Below, piece after piece: positions 19,085 to 27,114 of a DNA stretch of 64,000 nt (position 1 is the first letter of the stretch; every line of letters starts with the position of its first letter). Source of the DNA: G963664115 sp965216035 (GTDB taxonomy: Bacteria > Acidobacteriota > Terriglobia > 20CM-2-55-15); contig CBDCFM010000018.1 in NCBI GenBank assembly GCA_965216035.1, positions 452,587 to 516,586 on the forward strand, in the 5' to 3' direction. A program made the position numbers and the translations under genes. Below the pieces are notes generated by a model. That model was not told the DNA's origin, ran no database searches, and saw only the letters and a list, made by a program, of their open reading frames with translations.

Positions 19085-19871
19085 GGGACTCCTTTGATCT
19101 CTGGGGTAAGACTGCGTGCATCATATAAAAGGCTGGGGATGGGGGGCAAGGAGTAACGGTTGGCGTCACTCAGTAGCAGTCGGGCGTCGTTAGTGACGCT
19201 GGAAGGCACCACACCGGCCACAGGTGCATGCCTCTGGGCGGTCTTCACAGCGATGGAAGGTCAATTTCCGTCCAGCAGGGTGTGAGGCGTCCATAGGCTG
19301 ACGGGTAGCGTTCTCGGTGCCACTGGCGGACCGCCTGTCTCGCGGCGATATACTCACCCCGATGCCGCGCGCTCGCCTCGACTTCGACCGCATTCATACG
19401 GACCTCGCCTGGGTCCATGCACGAACCGACCCGAACCGCTGTGGCTGCCAGGACAAACGATGTGCGGTTCTAACCATCTCGTACTGATCCATCCCTAACA
19501 ACTCCTCGTCCTCCCTCCTCAGTGCCGGTTCATCCGGACACGTGCCGGGGAGGCTATCAGGGGTGGGTCCTTTTTGCTCGATCAGAACCCCGTTAGGTGG
19601 GTCCCTTTTACGTTATCGAAATCACACTACCAACTTGAGAAAAGACCGGGCGAATAAGGACCTAAGCCGTGGGTTTCAGCCGATCAAAAAGTCATCGCAA
19701 GAAGGAGATCTCTACCCCGCCGGCTGACGACCTAGGTGGAAGCCGTGTAAAATATGGAATGAACGGATAACCCCTGGAAGGCCACCAGTGGGCGACACGG
19801 CGGGATGCCTTCCCGCTCCCGCCTTCCGGCTCCTCCAAAAAATCGGGAAATGCCACACGGGAAGGTGGCCG
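19085..19871. other. Gene-poor stretch upstream of kinase 4
   Basis: About 790 bases without a convincing gene. A 41-codon ORF on the plus strand (19362-19487) encodes a short peptide with a CGCQDKRC cysteine cluster, and an opposing minus-strand frame ends in CTCGRCGAFQRH; neither has a clear ribosome binding site. The promoter of the kinase 4-kinase 3 operon should lie near 19085-19200, but I see no strong consensus. Confidence 0.4.
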
Positions 19872-20474
19872 ATGGCCGATCCGACAGGGTACGAAGAAAC
19901 ACCTACTGCGGAACTTCAAGAAAAGCTAGCGAAGGCTATACGCGACTACCAGGTACTTTGCAAGCGTGTTCCACCTGCGCCAATCCCCAGAGGACGGATG
20001 AGCCGGAGGCGGCTTCCCATTCCCTCGTTAGGGCCGCAAGAGAGGAAACGACAGCACACAGACATCGAAAAAATGACCGTCGAGCTTAGCCGCCGTGGTG
20101 AATTGGGTGAAGAAGAGATCCCGATGGAAAACCGTCATGAAACCACGATGACCTTGGAAAATGAGTCGGCGTTCCAAGGGCAAAGAATCGAACCGGGCGA
20201 AGCAACTCCCTCTCCTGCATTCAAGCATTCCGAGGACTATATCTCTATCACCTTCAACGACCAAACTTTTACGCTGACCTCGCGTCAAGCGCAAGTAGTC
20301 CAAATCCTCCACGAAGCACACAAGAATGAGCTACCGGATGTCGGGCAGCACCATATCCTCGAAAAACTCGGCAGTCAGAGCAGCAGACTGAGGGATACTT
20401 TCAAGAGATCCGACCTCTGGGGCACCTTGATCGTTCAAGGCAAGAAGAGTGGCACCTACCGCTTGAACCTCTAA
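19872..20474 (+). CDS. Hypothetical protein of the integrative element
   Basis: I do not recognise this protein. The ATG at 19872 is preferred over an upstream ATG (19788) because GGAAGGTGG lies just in front and the product begins MADPTGYEETPTAELQEKLA. The first ~100 residues are charged and probably helical. The C-terminal ~75 residues (FTLTSRQAQVVQILHEAHKN and HILEKLGSQSSRLRDTFKRS) look like a winged-helix DNA-binding fold ending on a beta-wing (GTLIVQGKKSGTYRLNL). A regulator is plausible but unproven. Confidence 0.5.
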   Translation: MADPTGYEETPTAELQEKLAKAIRDYQVLCKRVPPAPIPRGRMSRRRLPIPSLGPQERKRQHTDIEKMTVELSRRGELGEEEIPMENRHETTMTLENESAFQGQRIEPGEATPSPAFKHSEDYISITFNDQTFTLTSRQAQVVQILHEAHKNELPDVGQHHILEKLGSQSSRLRDTFKRSDLWGTLIVQGKKSGTYRLNL

Positions 20475-20618
20475 GCCCCTCCAAAGGCAGTCCCCCTCGG
20501 CCGGGGCGCTCGAAAGACCCACTAGGCGCTCGAAAGACCCACTTTTGCTAACCAGTCTGTCCCCCCTTGCTCTGCGATGATGTGTCCGTGTGCAGAAGAT
20601 TTCATTTGGAGGTAGAAC

Positions 20619-20876
20619 ATGCAGTTGATTTCGTTACAAGAGGCCGCGCAAACGTTGGGGCCCGTGAGCCAAAGTCTACTACGGAAGGCCATCGCGGACG
20701 GGCGGCTGAGGCGTGGGATGTCCCAATCGGACCTCGCCGAGCAGACATGGATCAAGGACTACCGGCTCTCTCTAATCGATTGCGGACGGGTTGAGCCGAG
20801 TGAGGAGGAGCGTCGCCTGCTGTCGTTTGCGTTTGGCTTGACCGAGGAGACTCTGGAGCACAGCTCGGACAGATGA
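20619..20876 (+). CDS. Chimeric small HTH protein (excisionase-like plus XRE-like)
   Basis: 85 residues after an excellent GGAGG ribosome binding site. The first ~32 residues (LISLQEAAQTLGPVSQSLLR) look like the first half of a MerR/excisionase-type HTH. From residue ~33 the sequence switches to an XRE-type HTH (GMSQSDLAEQTWIKDYRLSL, then a glycine-arginine turn). Each domain is incomplete, suggesting a deletion fused two neighbouring regulators. It precedes the primase gene of the integrative element and could be its regulator. Confidence 0.55.
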   Translation: MQLISLQEAAQTLGPVSQSLLRKAIADGRLRRGMSQSDLAEQTWIKDYRLSLIDCGRVEPSEEERRLLSFAFGLTEETLEHSSDR

Positions 20877-21003
20877 CCGAAAGGAAGAAGCGGCCAGACC
20901 TGGCATTACCCCGGATCAGCCTCTGGAAGATCAAAGCTCTTATGGCAACCATTCTAACACCAGTTTCACCTTGCCCGTCTAGCTGCCAGACAGCTTCGCT
21001 CGA

Positions 21004-21227
21004 ATGAACGCCACCTTCGATCTGGCATGCAGCCTGACGCAGGCAGGCGTGTCTGTGATCCCTATCCTGCCCGATGGATCGAAACGGCCTGCGGTCAAAT
21101 GGAAACCGTTCCAGGAGCGCATCGCCACCGAAGAGGAACTCCGCGAGATGTTCACAGGCGAGGGTGGCCTTGCAGCCATCGCAGGCAGGGTCTCGGGCGA
21201 ATTGGAGTGCCTGGATTTCGAGGCTAG
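21004..21227 (+). pseudogene. Primase/polymerase-helicase gene, 5' part (split by IS1182-like element)
   Basis: Begins MNATFDLACSLTQAGVSVIP and contains LPDGSKRPAVKWKPFQERIA and GLAAIAGRVSGELECLDFE, the start of the bifunctional DNA primase/polymerase (prim-pol) domain found in phages, satellites and plasmids. The frame is interrupted at a CTAG (21224-21227) by the IS1182-like element. Joining the codons on either side of one CTAG gives DFEASAPFSQWE in frame with the 3' part at 23012. Confidence 0.8.
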
Positions 21228-21368
21228 GAGTCTGTCTGAGTAACCGGATCTGACAACATCCGAGGGCACCAGGTCCGTGTTGGAACCTTGCGAATTGTTC
21301 CACGGATCCGTGTTTATCTGCACGCTGGCGGTTGGTCATTAAGACGACAGGCACGGGGCTACTGTGAA

Positions 21369-22640
21369 CTACCCTGTAACGGCGGCCAGCTTCAGAATAT
21401 TGTGCGCCGTGCAGAGGAGACTCCATTCTCCTGCCACCTGAGACTTCCCGCGGAGAAGGAACTGCCGGAAGCCCCGTGCGTGTTTGATCTGCCCGAAGAC
21501 GGGTTCGACGGTGTGTTTTCGCAACCGGTATCGGGAGCGAAAGCCGCCTTGTCGCAATCGTCGGTACATTTGCTGTCCGTGTTCGGTCAGTTTGCGGGCA
21601 GCGGTTCCCGGGGACGCCTCTCCATGTTTCAGTTTTCCGGGTGCCACATAGCCGCGGATGTGTCGGCGCGCGAGTTCTTTCAGATTATCGTCGGAGAAGT
21701 ATCCCGCATCAGCCGATAGTTCTCGTGCCTGACGCCCGTTGTTGTCCCGGATCTGTTTCAGAATCGGTTTCAATTCCTGTGAATCGCTGGCATTGTTGGT
21801 GAGACTCTGAGCCACAATGATTTGGCTCTCGGCGTCGACCGCAGCTTGCGCGTTATAGGCTTGCACAAAGCCATCCGTTCCTTTCATGATCTCGCTGTCC
21901 GGATCGGTAAAGTTCTTCTGCGCCTTCTCCTTTGGCATGCCCGGCGGGGTCTTGGGTTTCCTCCCACCGCGGTATTTCGGTGGTGGCTTTTGCTCCTCTT
22001 CTGCCTTGGCTTCAGCCTCGAGCTCGGCTTTGGCTTGCCGTATTTTCTCCAGCCGCTTCTTCTTGTCCGCCACCCAGTCGGGTAGTTCATCGCCTCGTCG
22101 GTCCGGGCCGTACTGCTCGTCTTCCTTCCGATCGATGGCTTTCGCTTTTTCGAACCACTCGTCGATTTGTTGGCTCCATTCCCGTTCGACCTTCTTCATC
22201 CGCCCGTAACTCATCGCCTTATGCTTTGATGCATTGGCTCGGATCTTCGTCCCGTCCAGAGACACGTGGCCCATCCGCACCATCCCGGCTTTCCGGCACA
22301 ACCGCAGGACCTGATCGAATAACCCCTTCAGCCCCTCCAGATGCCGTTTCCGAAAGTCATTTACCGTCCGGAAATCCGGCGCGTTCGTCCCCACGATCGC
22401 CATGAAATCCACCCGTTCCCGACACGCCTGCGCGATCCGTCGGGACGAATACACTCCCTGGCAGTAGCTGTAAAGCACCAGCGCGCTCATCATCCCCGGA
22501 TGATAGGGCGGATATCCCCGCTCCTCTTGATAGCAGCTCAGAATCGCACGCAGATCCAGCTCTTCCATCACCAGGTTGCGTACGAAGTGCGCCAGGTGTC
22601 CTTCCGGCACCCAGTCCTTCACGTGTGCAGGAAATAGCAT
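21369..22640 (-). CDS. IS1182-family transposase (native start codon damaged)
   Basis: 423 residues from the internal ATG (MLFPAHVKDWVPEGHLAHFV). Catalytic blocks are VSLDGTKIRAN, LSADAGYFSDDN and HTVEPVFGQIKHARGFRQF. The duplicated 5' end at 22950 shows the native start MAKTFREWDLDQGM; in the full-length copy the T of that ATG is missing (CCAGGCTAAG instead of CCATGGCTAAG). Translation would need the internal ATG and lose about 14 residues, so activity is doubtful. Confidence 0.85.
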   Translation of the reverse strand: MLFPAHVKDWVPEGHLAHFVRNLVMEELDLRAILSCYQEERGYPPYHPGMMSALVLYSYCQGVYSSRRIAQACRERVDFMAIVGTNAPDFRTVNDFRKRHLEGLKGLFDQVLRLCRKAGMVRMGHVSLDGTKIRANASKHKAMSYGRMKKVEREWSQQIDEWFEKAKAIDRKEDEQYGPDRRGDELPDWVADKKKRLEKIRQAKAELEAEAKAEEEQKPPPKYRGGRKPKTPPGMPKEKAQKNFTDPDSEIMKGTDGFVQAYNAQAAVDAESQIIVAQSLTNNASDSQELKPILKQIRDNNGRQARELSADAGYFSDDNLKELARRHIRGYVAPGKLKHGEASPGTAARKLTEHGQQMYRRLRQGGFRSRYRLRKHTVEPVFGQIKHARGFRQFLLRGKSQVAGEWSLLCTAHNILKLAAVTG

Positions 22641-22755
22641 CCCCTGGTCCAGGTCCCATTCGCGAAATGTCTTAGCCTGGCTCAGTCAAGCTTGTACTTG
22701 GGAACTCGGCACCAGCGCGCGTTGAACTTTTTCAAGAATATCGGAAGCCGTTGCG

Positions 22756-22959
22756 CATCATCCCCGGATGATAGGAAAGCGGATATCCCCGCTCCTCTTG
22801 ATAGCAGCTCAGAATCGCACGCAGATCCAGCTCTTCCATCACCAGGTTGCGTACGAAGTGCGCCAGGTGTCCTTCCGGCACCCAGTCCTTCACGTGTGCA
22901 GGAAATAGCATCCCCTGGTCCAGGTCCCATTCGCGAAATGTCTTAGCCATGGCTCAGTC
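22756..22959 (-). repeat. Partial second copy of the IS1182-like 5' end
   Basis: Repeats 22488-22687 almost exactly: it encodes the first ~60 transposase residues from MAKTFREWDLDQGM to YHPGMM, with a 3-bp insertion (YPLSYHPG versus YPPYHPG) and an intact ATG. It adjoins the right terminal repeat. The 68 bases between the copies match nothing else I can see in the window. Confidence 0.8.
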
Positions 22960-23011
22960 TTGCCCACATCAACGTCAACTTCGGTCCACTTGGGATTACT
23001 CGGACAGACTC

Positions 23012-24792
23012 CTAGCGCACCCTTCTCGCAATGGGAGGTCCTGGTTCAGGAGAGCGACCCGGACTTGCTGAAGCGCGTCGTTCTAGTGGACACGCCGTCG
23101 GGCGGTGCCCACGTCATCTACCGGTGTCCCGAGATTGCGGGAAGCCAGAAGCTGGCGATGCGCTGGGAGGAGGGAGAACAGAAAGCGAAGGTTTTGATCG
23201 AGACGCGGGGAGAGGGAGCCTACTTCCTGTTCCCCGGCAGCCCGAACAATTGCCACGAAACGGGTAAGCCCTACGTGCTTCGGCGCGGCAGCCTGACCGA
23301 CATTCCGGTCATCACTGCGGAAGAACGCGCCTTGCTGAGCGCCTCCGCTCGATCCTTCAACGAATACGTTCGACGCGAGCGGACTTGTCGCGGCTTGACA
23401 GGACACACGAACGATGGAGACCGTCCTGGGGACGACTTCAACCGGCGCGGCGATGTCTTGTCGCTGTTGACGGCACATGATTGGGTTGTTGCGGGCCAGC
23501 GAGACGAGGTGACGCTCCTGCGGCGGCCTGGGAAGGAATCTGGCGTTTCCGCTACATACAACTTTGGCGGCTCGCGACTCTTATACAACTTCTCGACTAA
23601 TGGCCATCCCTTCGAGCACGACCGTGCCTACGCCCCGTTTGCCGTTTATGCGCTTCTGAAGCACGAGGCTGACTTCAAGGCCGCTGCGCGGGAGCTCGCC
23701 CGGCGGGGTTACGGCGAGGGACCCGGGGACGGTAGTGATTGGGATAGGGGACACGAAGGGTCAGAACCGCGCGTCTGGTCTCTTTATGACCTTGCAGAGT
23801 CGGGCGAATGGCCTGCCGAGCCGCAGTCTTGGGTCGTTGATAGTCTGATTCCCAAGGGTGGCATCGGTTTCCTAAGCGGAGCACCCAAAGACGGGAAGAG
23901 TCTCCTATCCCTTGATCTGATGATCCATATTGCCCATGGGCGCCCCTGGCTCGGACGGTTTCCGACAAAAATCAGCCAGGTGCTTTACGTTGCGCGGGAA
24001 GATCCCATTCGAAGGCTCAAAGAAAGAATAGGCGAGATAAATGCCAGCTACGGGTATGGCCCGATACCTCGAGATCGTGTCCACTTCCTCATCCGGGAAC
24101 GCTTTCACCTGAATGACATATCCCATATTGCCTGGCTGTATGAGCAGACTCGGACACACGAATTTGATTTCGTAGTTCTCGACGTGCTGAACCGGATGAT
24201 TCCGGGCCTCGATGAAAACAACGCGAAGGACATCGCTGAGATGGTGAGCATACTGGAGAAGCTGAACCGCGAACTGAAGGTGACGATACTGAACATCGAC
24301 CACACCCGGAAACCATTGACCGGGAAGGGTTCAGGGCGAGAAAGGCAGGAGCCGAATCCATTCGATCTCAAGGGCTCAGTTGCCAAGTACGGTGCTGCAG
24401 ATTTCATGCTGTGTCTCGGACGGACCTCTGAGGAGGGCCGACTTCAGCTCTACGCGGAGAATAAGGACACGGACGAGCGCCCGCGCTTCTTGATCGACGT
24501 GTCGCCGAAAGCTTCCGGTCAGCCAAAATTTGCCTATGCGGGTAGCGTCGACAAGCTGGTCGGTGGCAACAAGGCCATGGGGGAGGCAAACCGACGGAAG
24601 GTGCTCGAAGCCATGTCTTCATCATGGGAACCTGCCACGGTGATCGCAGGTCGCGCAGGAATGACGGCTCGGACGGTCCAGCGGCACCTGAATACCCTCC
24701 TTGCCACCAGCCTCGTCGATCGGGTCGGCGAAACCCGCGATACCAAGTGGCGTCGATCTTCGGACGCTGGCGAAGAGCATGTGTCCGAATAG
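23012..24792 (+). pseudogene. Primase/polymerase-helicase gene, 3' part (RepA-like AAA ATPase)
   Basis: Continues the gene begun at 21004. The first ~90 codons finish the prim-pol domain (RVVLVDTPSGGAHVIYRCPE, KVLIETRGEGAYFLFPGS). After a linker comes a RepA/AAA-type helicase: Walker A SGAPKDGKSLLS, Walker B FDFVVLDVLNRM, a sensor-like VTILNIDHTRK, and a C-terminal HTH (ATVIAGRAGMTARTVQRHL). Such fusions initiate replication of phage satellites and integrative plasmids. Only the IS insertion breaks it; excision at CTAG would restore about 668 codons. Confidence 0.82.
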
Positions 24793-25002
24793 GAGCTTGC
24801 GGGCGCAAGTGACTAAGGCACTGGGAGTGAGTTCGGCTAGATGCCGCTTGTCCGAACTGGCAGGCGACCCAAGAGAAGAGGGGCCTCATCCATGGAGGCC
24901 CTCTCTTCGCGGGAATTCAGACAGACAGGCAGTTCCCTATATAGGTGTCTGAACCATTTGTCCGAACTGAATCAACGAATGGACTGAGGAGGGAGACAGT
25001 CG

Positions 25003-25179
25003 ATGGATCTGAACCAAAGCAGCACAGACTCAGATTGTGGCCCCGATTGGGACCATCGCATCAGCAGCACCGCCGGGAGTTTGAGCACCTGTTTCTCTAC
25101 ATTGGTCCCTCAGAAAACTGGACGAGAGAGTGATCGACGTTTGAGGGCCATGAGGTCGATAAGGACGACGCTTAGGTGA
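25003..25179 (+). CDS. Small ORF translationally coupled to excisionase-like gene
   Basis: 58 codons from an ATG behind GGAGGGAG. Its TGA (25177-25179) overlaps the GTG/ATG starts of the next gene, which suggests coupling. The product is Ser/Thr/Arg-rich with a CFSTLVPQKTGRESDRRLRA stretch and has no domain I recognise. The overlap and ribosome binding site argue that it is real; the composition is weak evidence. Confidence 0.4.
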   Translation: MDLNQSSTDSDCGPDWDHRISSTAGSLSTCFSTLVPQKTGRESDRRLRAMRSIRTTLR

Positions 25180-25436
25180 TGGAGCGACTCCTTACAGTTC
25201 ACGAGGTTGCGGAGCGGCTTCAAGTGAAGCCGTCCTGGGTCTACGCAAATGCCGAGTCTATCGGAGGCTTAAAAGTGGGCAAGTACTGGCGTTTTTCGTG
25301 GAATCGAGTAATGCAGCGGCTAGAGCGGGAAAGCGAGTCGTTAGGTTCCCAAACCAACGACCGATCTCAAGGCGTTGATAATGAGCGCCTTCAAAATGGC
25401 GAGGAACAAGAAGGGAACAGTTTCTGTATTAATTAG
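25179..25436 (+). CDS. Excisionase-family HTH protein
   Basis: Begins MERLLTVHEVAERLQVKPSW and continues VYANAESIGGLKVGKYWRFS, a textbook MerR-like excisionase (HTH_17) domain of ~50 residues followed by a short polar tail. A GTG one codon upstream (25176) is an alternative start. It precedes the integrase gene, as excisionases of integrative elements usually do, and likely directs excision or regulates the integrase. Confidence 0.8.
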   Translation: MERLLTVHEVAERLQVKPSWVYANAESIGGLKVGKYWRFSWNRVMQRLERESESLGSQTNDRSQGVDNERLQNGEEQEGNSFCIN

Positions 25437-25464
25437 CTTCATTAGCGTATATACAATAAGCCTG

Positions 25465-25665
25465 ATGGCAAGACCTCCCAAACCAGAACATCTGAGACGA
25501 AGCAAGATGCTGCCAATCCGCTTCACAGTGGCCGAATATCAGGCACTGAAGAGTGGAGCAAAGCGGCTCGACGTTACCGTGTCGGAGGTTCTGCGTGAAG
25601 GAGCTGTGCTATTCCTGAAGACGAAAGGCAAAGACGGGTCACGACAAAAGGAGAAAAGCTTATGA
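25465..25665 (+). CDS. Ribbon-helix-helix (CopG/Arc-like) protein
   Basis: 66 residues from the ATG at 25465 (MARPPKPEHLRRSKMLPIRF). The segment MLPIRFTVAEYQALKSGAKR followed by LDVTVSEVLREGAVLFL has the strand-helix-helix pattern of small RHH DNA-binding proteins. The stop overlaps the integrase start (ATGA at 25662-25665), so the two are co-translated. It may be an accessory factor or repressor of the integrase. Confidence 0.65.
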   Translation: MARPPKPEHLRRSKMLPIRFTVAEYQALKSGAKRLDVTVSEVLREGAVLFLKTKGKDGSRQKEKSL

Positions 25666-26810
25666 CTCGTCAATCTGACCAAAAGGGTTGGGTGTCGAAG
25701 GCCATCCGAACAAAGCGTGGCGTTGCTTACAAGATTCGCTGGCGCATTCGGGGGGCTGAAGGCAAGTGGAAGCATAAGTCCGAGACACTGTACGGCTTGT
25801 CTGGCAAGATGGAAGCCCGTAGGGAACTGAGAAAACGCCTCGACGACTCATCGCCGGGGACGCCGCTTTCTGAAATCACCCTGCGGGAGTTCATGGATGA
25901 TCAATGGCGACCTTACCTCGATAGAAAGAGAATGAAGCCTTCGACGATTGAAGGCTACGAATGCATCTTGAACAAACACACTCTGCCGGTGCTAGGAGAC
26001 TATCGACTTCAACAGATATCTCCAGTGCACGTTGAGCAGTTCGTTCAATCAATCGAGTCTGGGATGTTCCCACGGACCCTTAGAAACGTTTTGATGGTGC
26101 TATCTGGAATGTTTTCTTTAGCGGTTGATAAGGATCTGATCCAGAGGTCGCCGATTAGGGCCAGTCACAAGCCTGACGTCCCGGACTTTGAGAAGGAAGT
26201 TTGGACCGCCGAGCAGGTGAAGACGATCATCGACAACGTCCCTAAGAACTATCGGGCCTTGTTTGTGACTGTTGCTTTTTCAGGTGTTAGGCTCGGTGAG
26301 TTGCTGGCTCTGCAGTGGCGTCACGTGGATTTTGAACATCGGACATTGCAGATTGACCAGAGCTTGTGGCACGGGCAGATTGTTCCACCGAAAACTAAGG
26401 AGAGTAAGCGGACGATACCGTTTGGTGACGCCCTCGCGGCCAATCTGAACGGACATCTGAAGAACTCTGCGTTTATCGGTCAACAGGACTTTGTTTTGTG
26501 CAAGGCAGACGGTTCAACCCTGAATCCCGACGTATTGCGGAAGAATGTTCTGTATCCGACACTGGATCGGGCCGGTATTCCGCGTAGCTCTCGTGCTTCT
26601 GGATTCCATGCTTTCAGACACTCAGCAGCCAGTCTGGTGAACAAACACACTGGCAATCTAAAGTTGGCTCAACGGCTATTAGGTCACGCTGATATTGCGA
26701 CGACTGCAGACACGTACACACACACGTGGACTGAGGATGAACGTGGTGCGGCGATGGCCATTGAAAAAGCAGTTTTGGGAGAATCTGTTCCCAATGTTCC
26801 CCAAAACTAG
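25662..26810 (+). CDS. Tyrosine recombinase / phage-type integrase
   Basis: 382 residues. It has an N-terminal arm-binding region, a core-binding SAM-like domain (LREFMDDQWRPYLDRKRMKP), and the catalytic domain with Arg in FSGVRLGELLALQWR, His-x-x-Arg in FHAFRHSAASLV, His in RLLGHADIATT and the nucleophile in ADTYTHTW. It ends 86 bp from the 3' end of tRNA-Arg(CCG), the usual position for an integrase that uses a tRNA gene as its attachment site. Confidence 0.92.
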   Translation: MTRQSDQKGWVSKAIRTKRGVAYKIRWRIRGAEGKWKHKSETLYGLSGKMEARRELRKRLDDSSPGTPLSEITLREFMDDQWRPYLDRKRMKPSTIEGYECILNKHTLPVLGDYRLQQISPVHVEQFVQSIESGMFPRTLRNVLMVLSGMFSLAVDKDLIQRSPIRASHKPDVPDFEKEVWTAEQVKTIIDNVPKNYRALFVTVAFSGVRLGELLALQWRHVDFEHRTLQIDQSLWHGQIVPPKTKESKRTIPFGDALAANLNGHLKNSAFIGQQDFVLCKADGSTLNPDVLRKNVLYPTLDRAGIPRSSRASGFHAFRHSAASLVNKHTGNLKLAQRLLGHADIATTADTYTHTWTEDERGAAMAIEKAVLGESVPNVPQN

Positions 26811-26865
26811 GAATGGGGAACAATACGCGGGACTTGGGTGACAGACGTGATCCTCGTAAGGCACT

Positions 26866-26894
26866 GAAAAGGGGCCGCTTAGTAGCGACCCCTT
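26866..26894 (-). terminator. Rho-independent terminator of tRNA-Arg(CCG)
   Basis: On the minus strand AAGGGGTCGC and GCGGCCCCTT form a ~10-bp stem with a 6-base loop followed by TTTTC, directly after the tRNA. The plus-strand reading could also end integrase transcripts. Confidence 0.6.
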
Positions 26895-26896
26895 CA

Positions 26897-26970
26897 TACG
26901 CCCGACAGGATTCGAACCTGTGACCTCTGGTTCCGGAGACCAGCACTCTATCCAGCTGAGCTACGGGCGC
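26897..26970 (-). tRNA. tRNA-Arg (anticodon CCG)
   Basis: The minus strand folds as a 74-nt cloverleaf: acceptor GCGCCCG/CGGGCGT, D-arm GCTCAGCTGGATAGAGT, anticodon stem CTGGT/ACCAG with loop CTCCGGA (anticodon CCG), and T-arm with GGTTCGAATCC. No CCA is encoded. Its 3' end faces the integrase, so it is the probable attB of the element to its left. I could not find a matching att repeat further left. Confidence 0.93.
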
Positions 26971-27114
26971 GGACAGCTTCAGTCTAGGGACTGGGGAAAC
27001 TTGCGTCAAGGCGATCCCGCAGCTCTCGAAGCCAGAGCTTTGTCGACGATTTCCGTAGGGCCGCAGTCGAATCAGAACCAGGATGGCATGGTTAAACGAT
27101 GCCGGAAGGACGTG

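Larger units (their letters stand above)
21228..23011 (-). mobile_element. IS1182-family element, copy with internal duplication
   Basis: Terminal inverted repeats GGAGTCTGTC(T/C)GAGTAA-type lie at both ends, flanked by CTAG on both sides (21224-21227 and 23012-23015), so the target duplication is a 4-bp palindrome. The transposase is complete except for its first codon. The 5' 200 bp of the element is present twice (22488-22687 and 22756-22959), separated by a 68-bp filler. The repeated parts differ by small indels. Without this the element would be about 1.5 kb. Confidence 0.85.

Noticed and set aside
19362..19487. 41-codon ORF with a cysteine cluster (CGCQDKRC)
   Set aside because: No ribosome binding site, no neighbour coupling and an equally good frame on the opposite strand; kept only as a note in the intergenic entry.
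26866..26970. Left attachment repeat for the tRNA-Arg integrative element
   Set aside because: I looked for the tRNA 3' end sequence (ACGCCCGACAGGATTCGAA) to the left and saw no second copy; it may lie outside the window or be too short to spot by eye.
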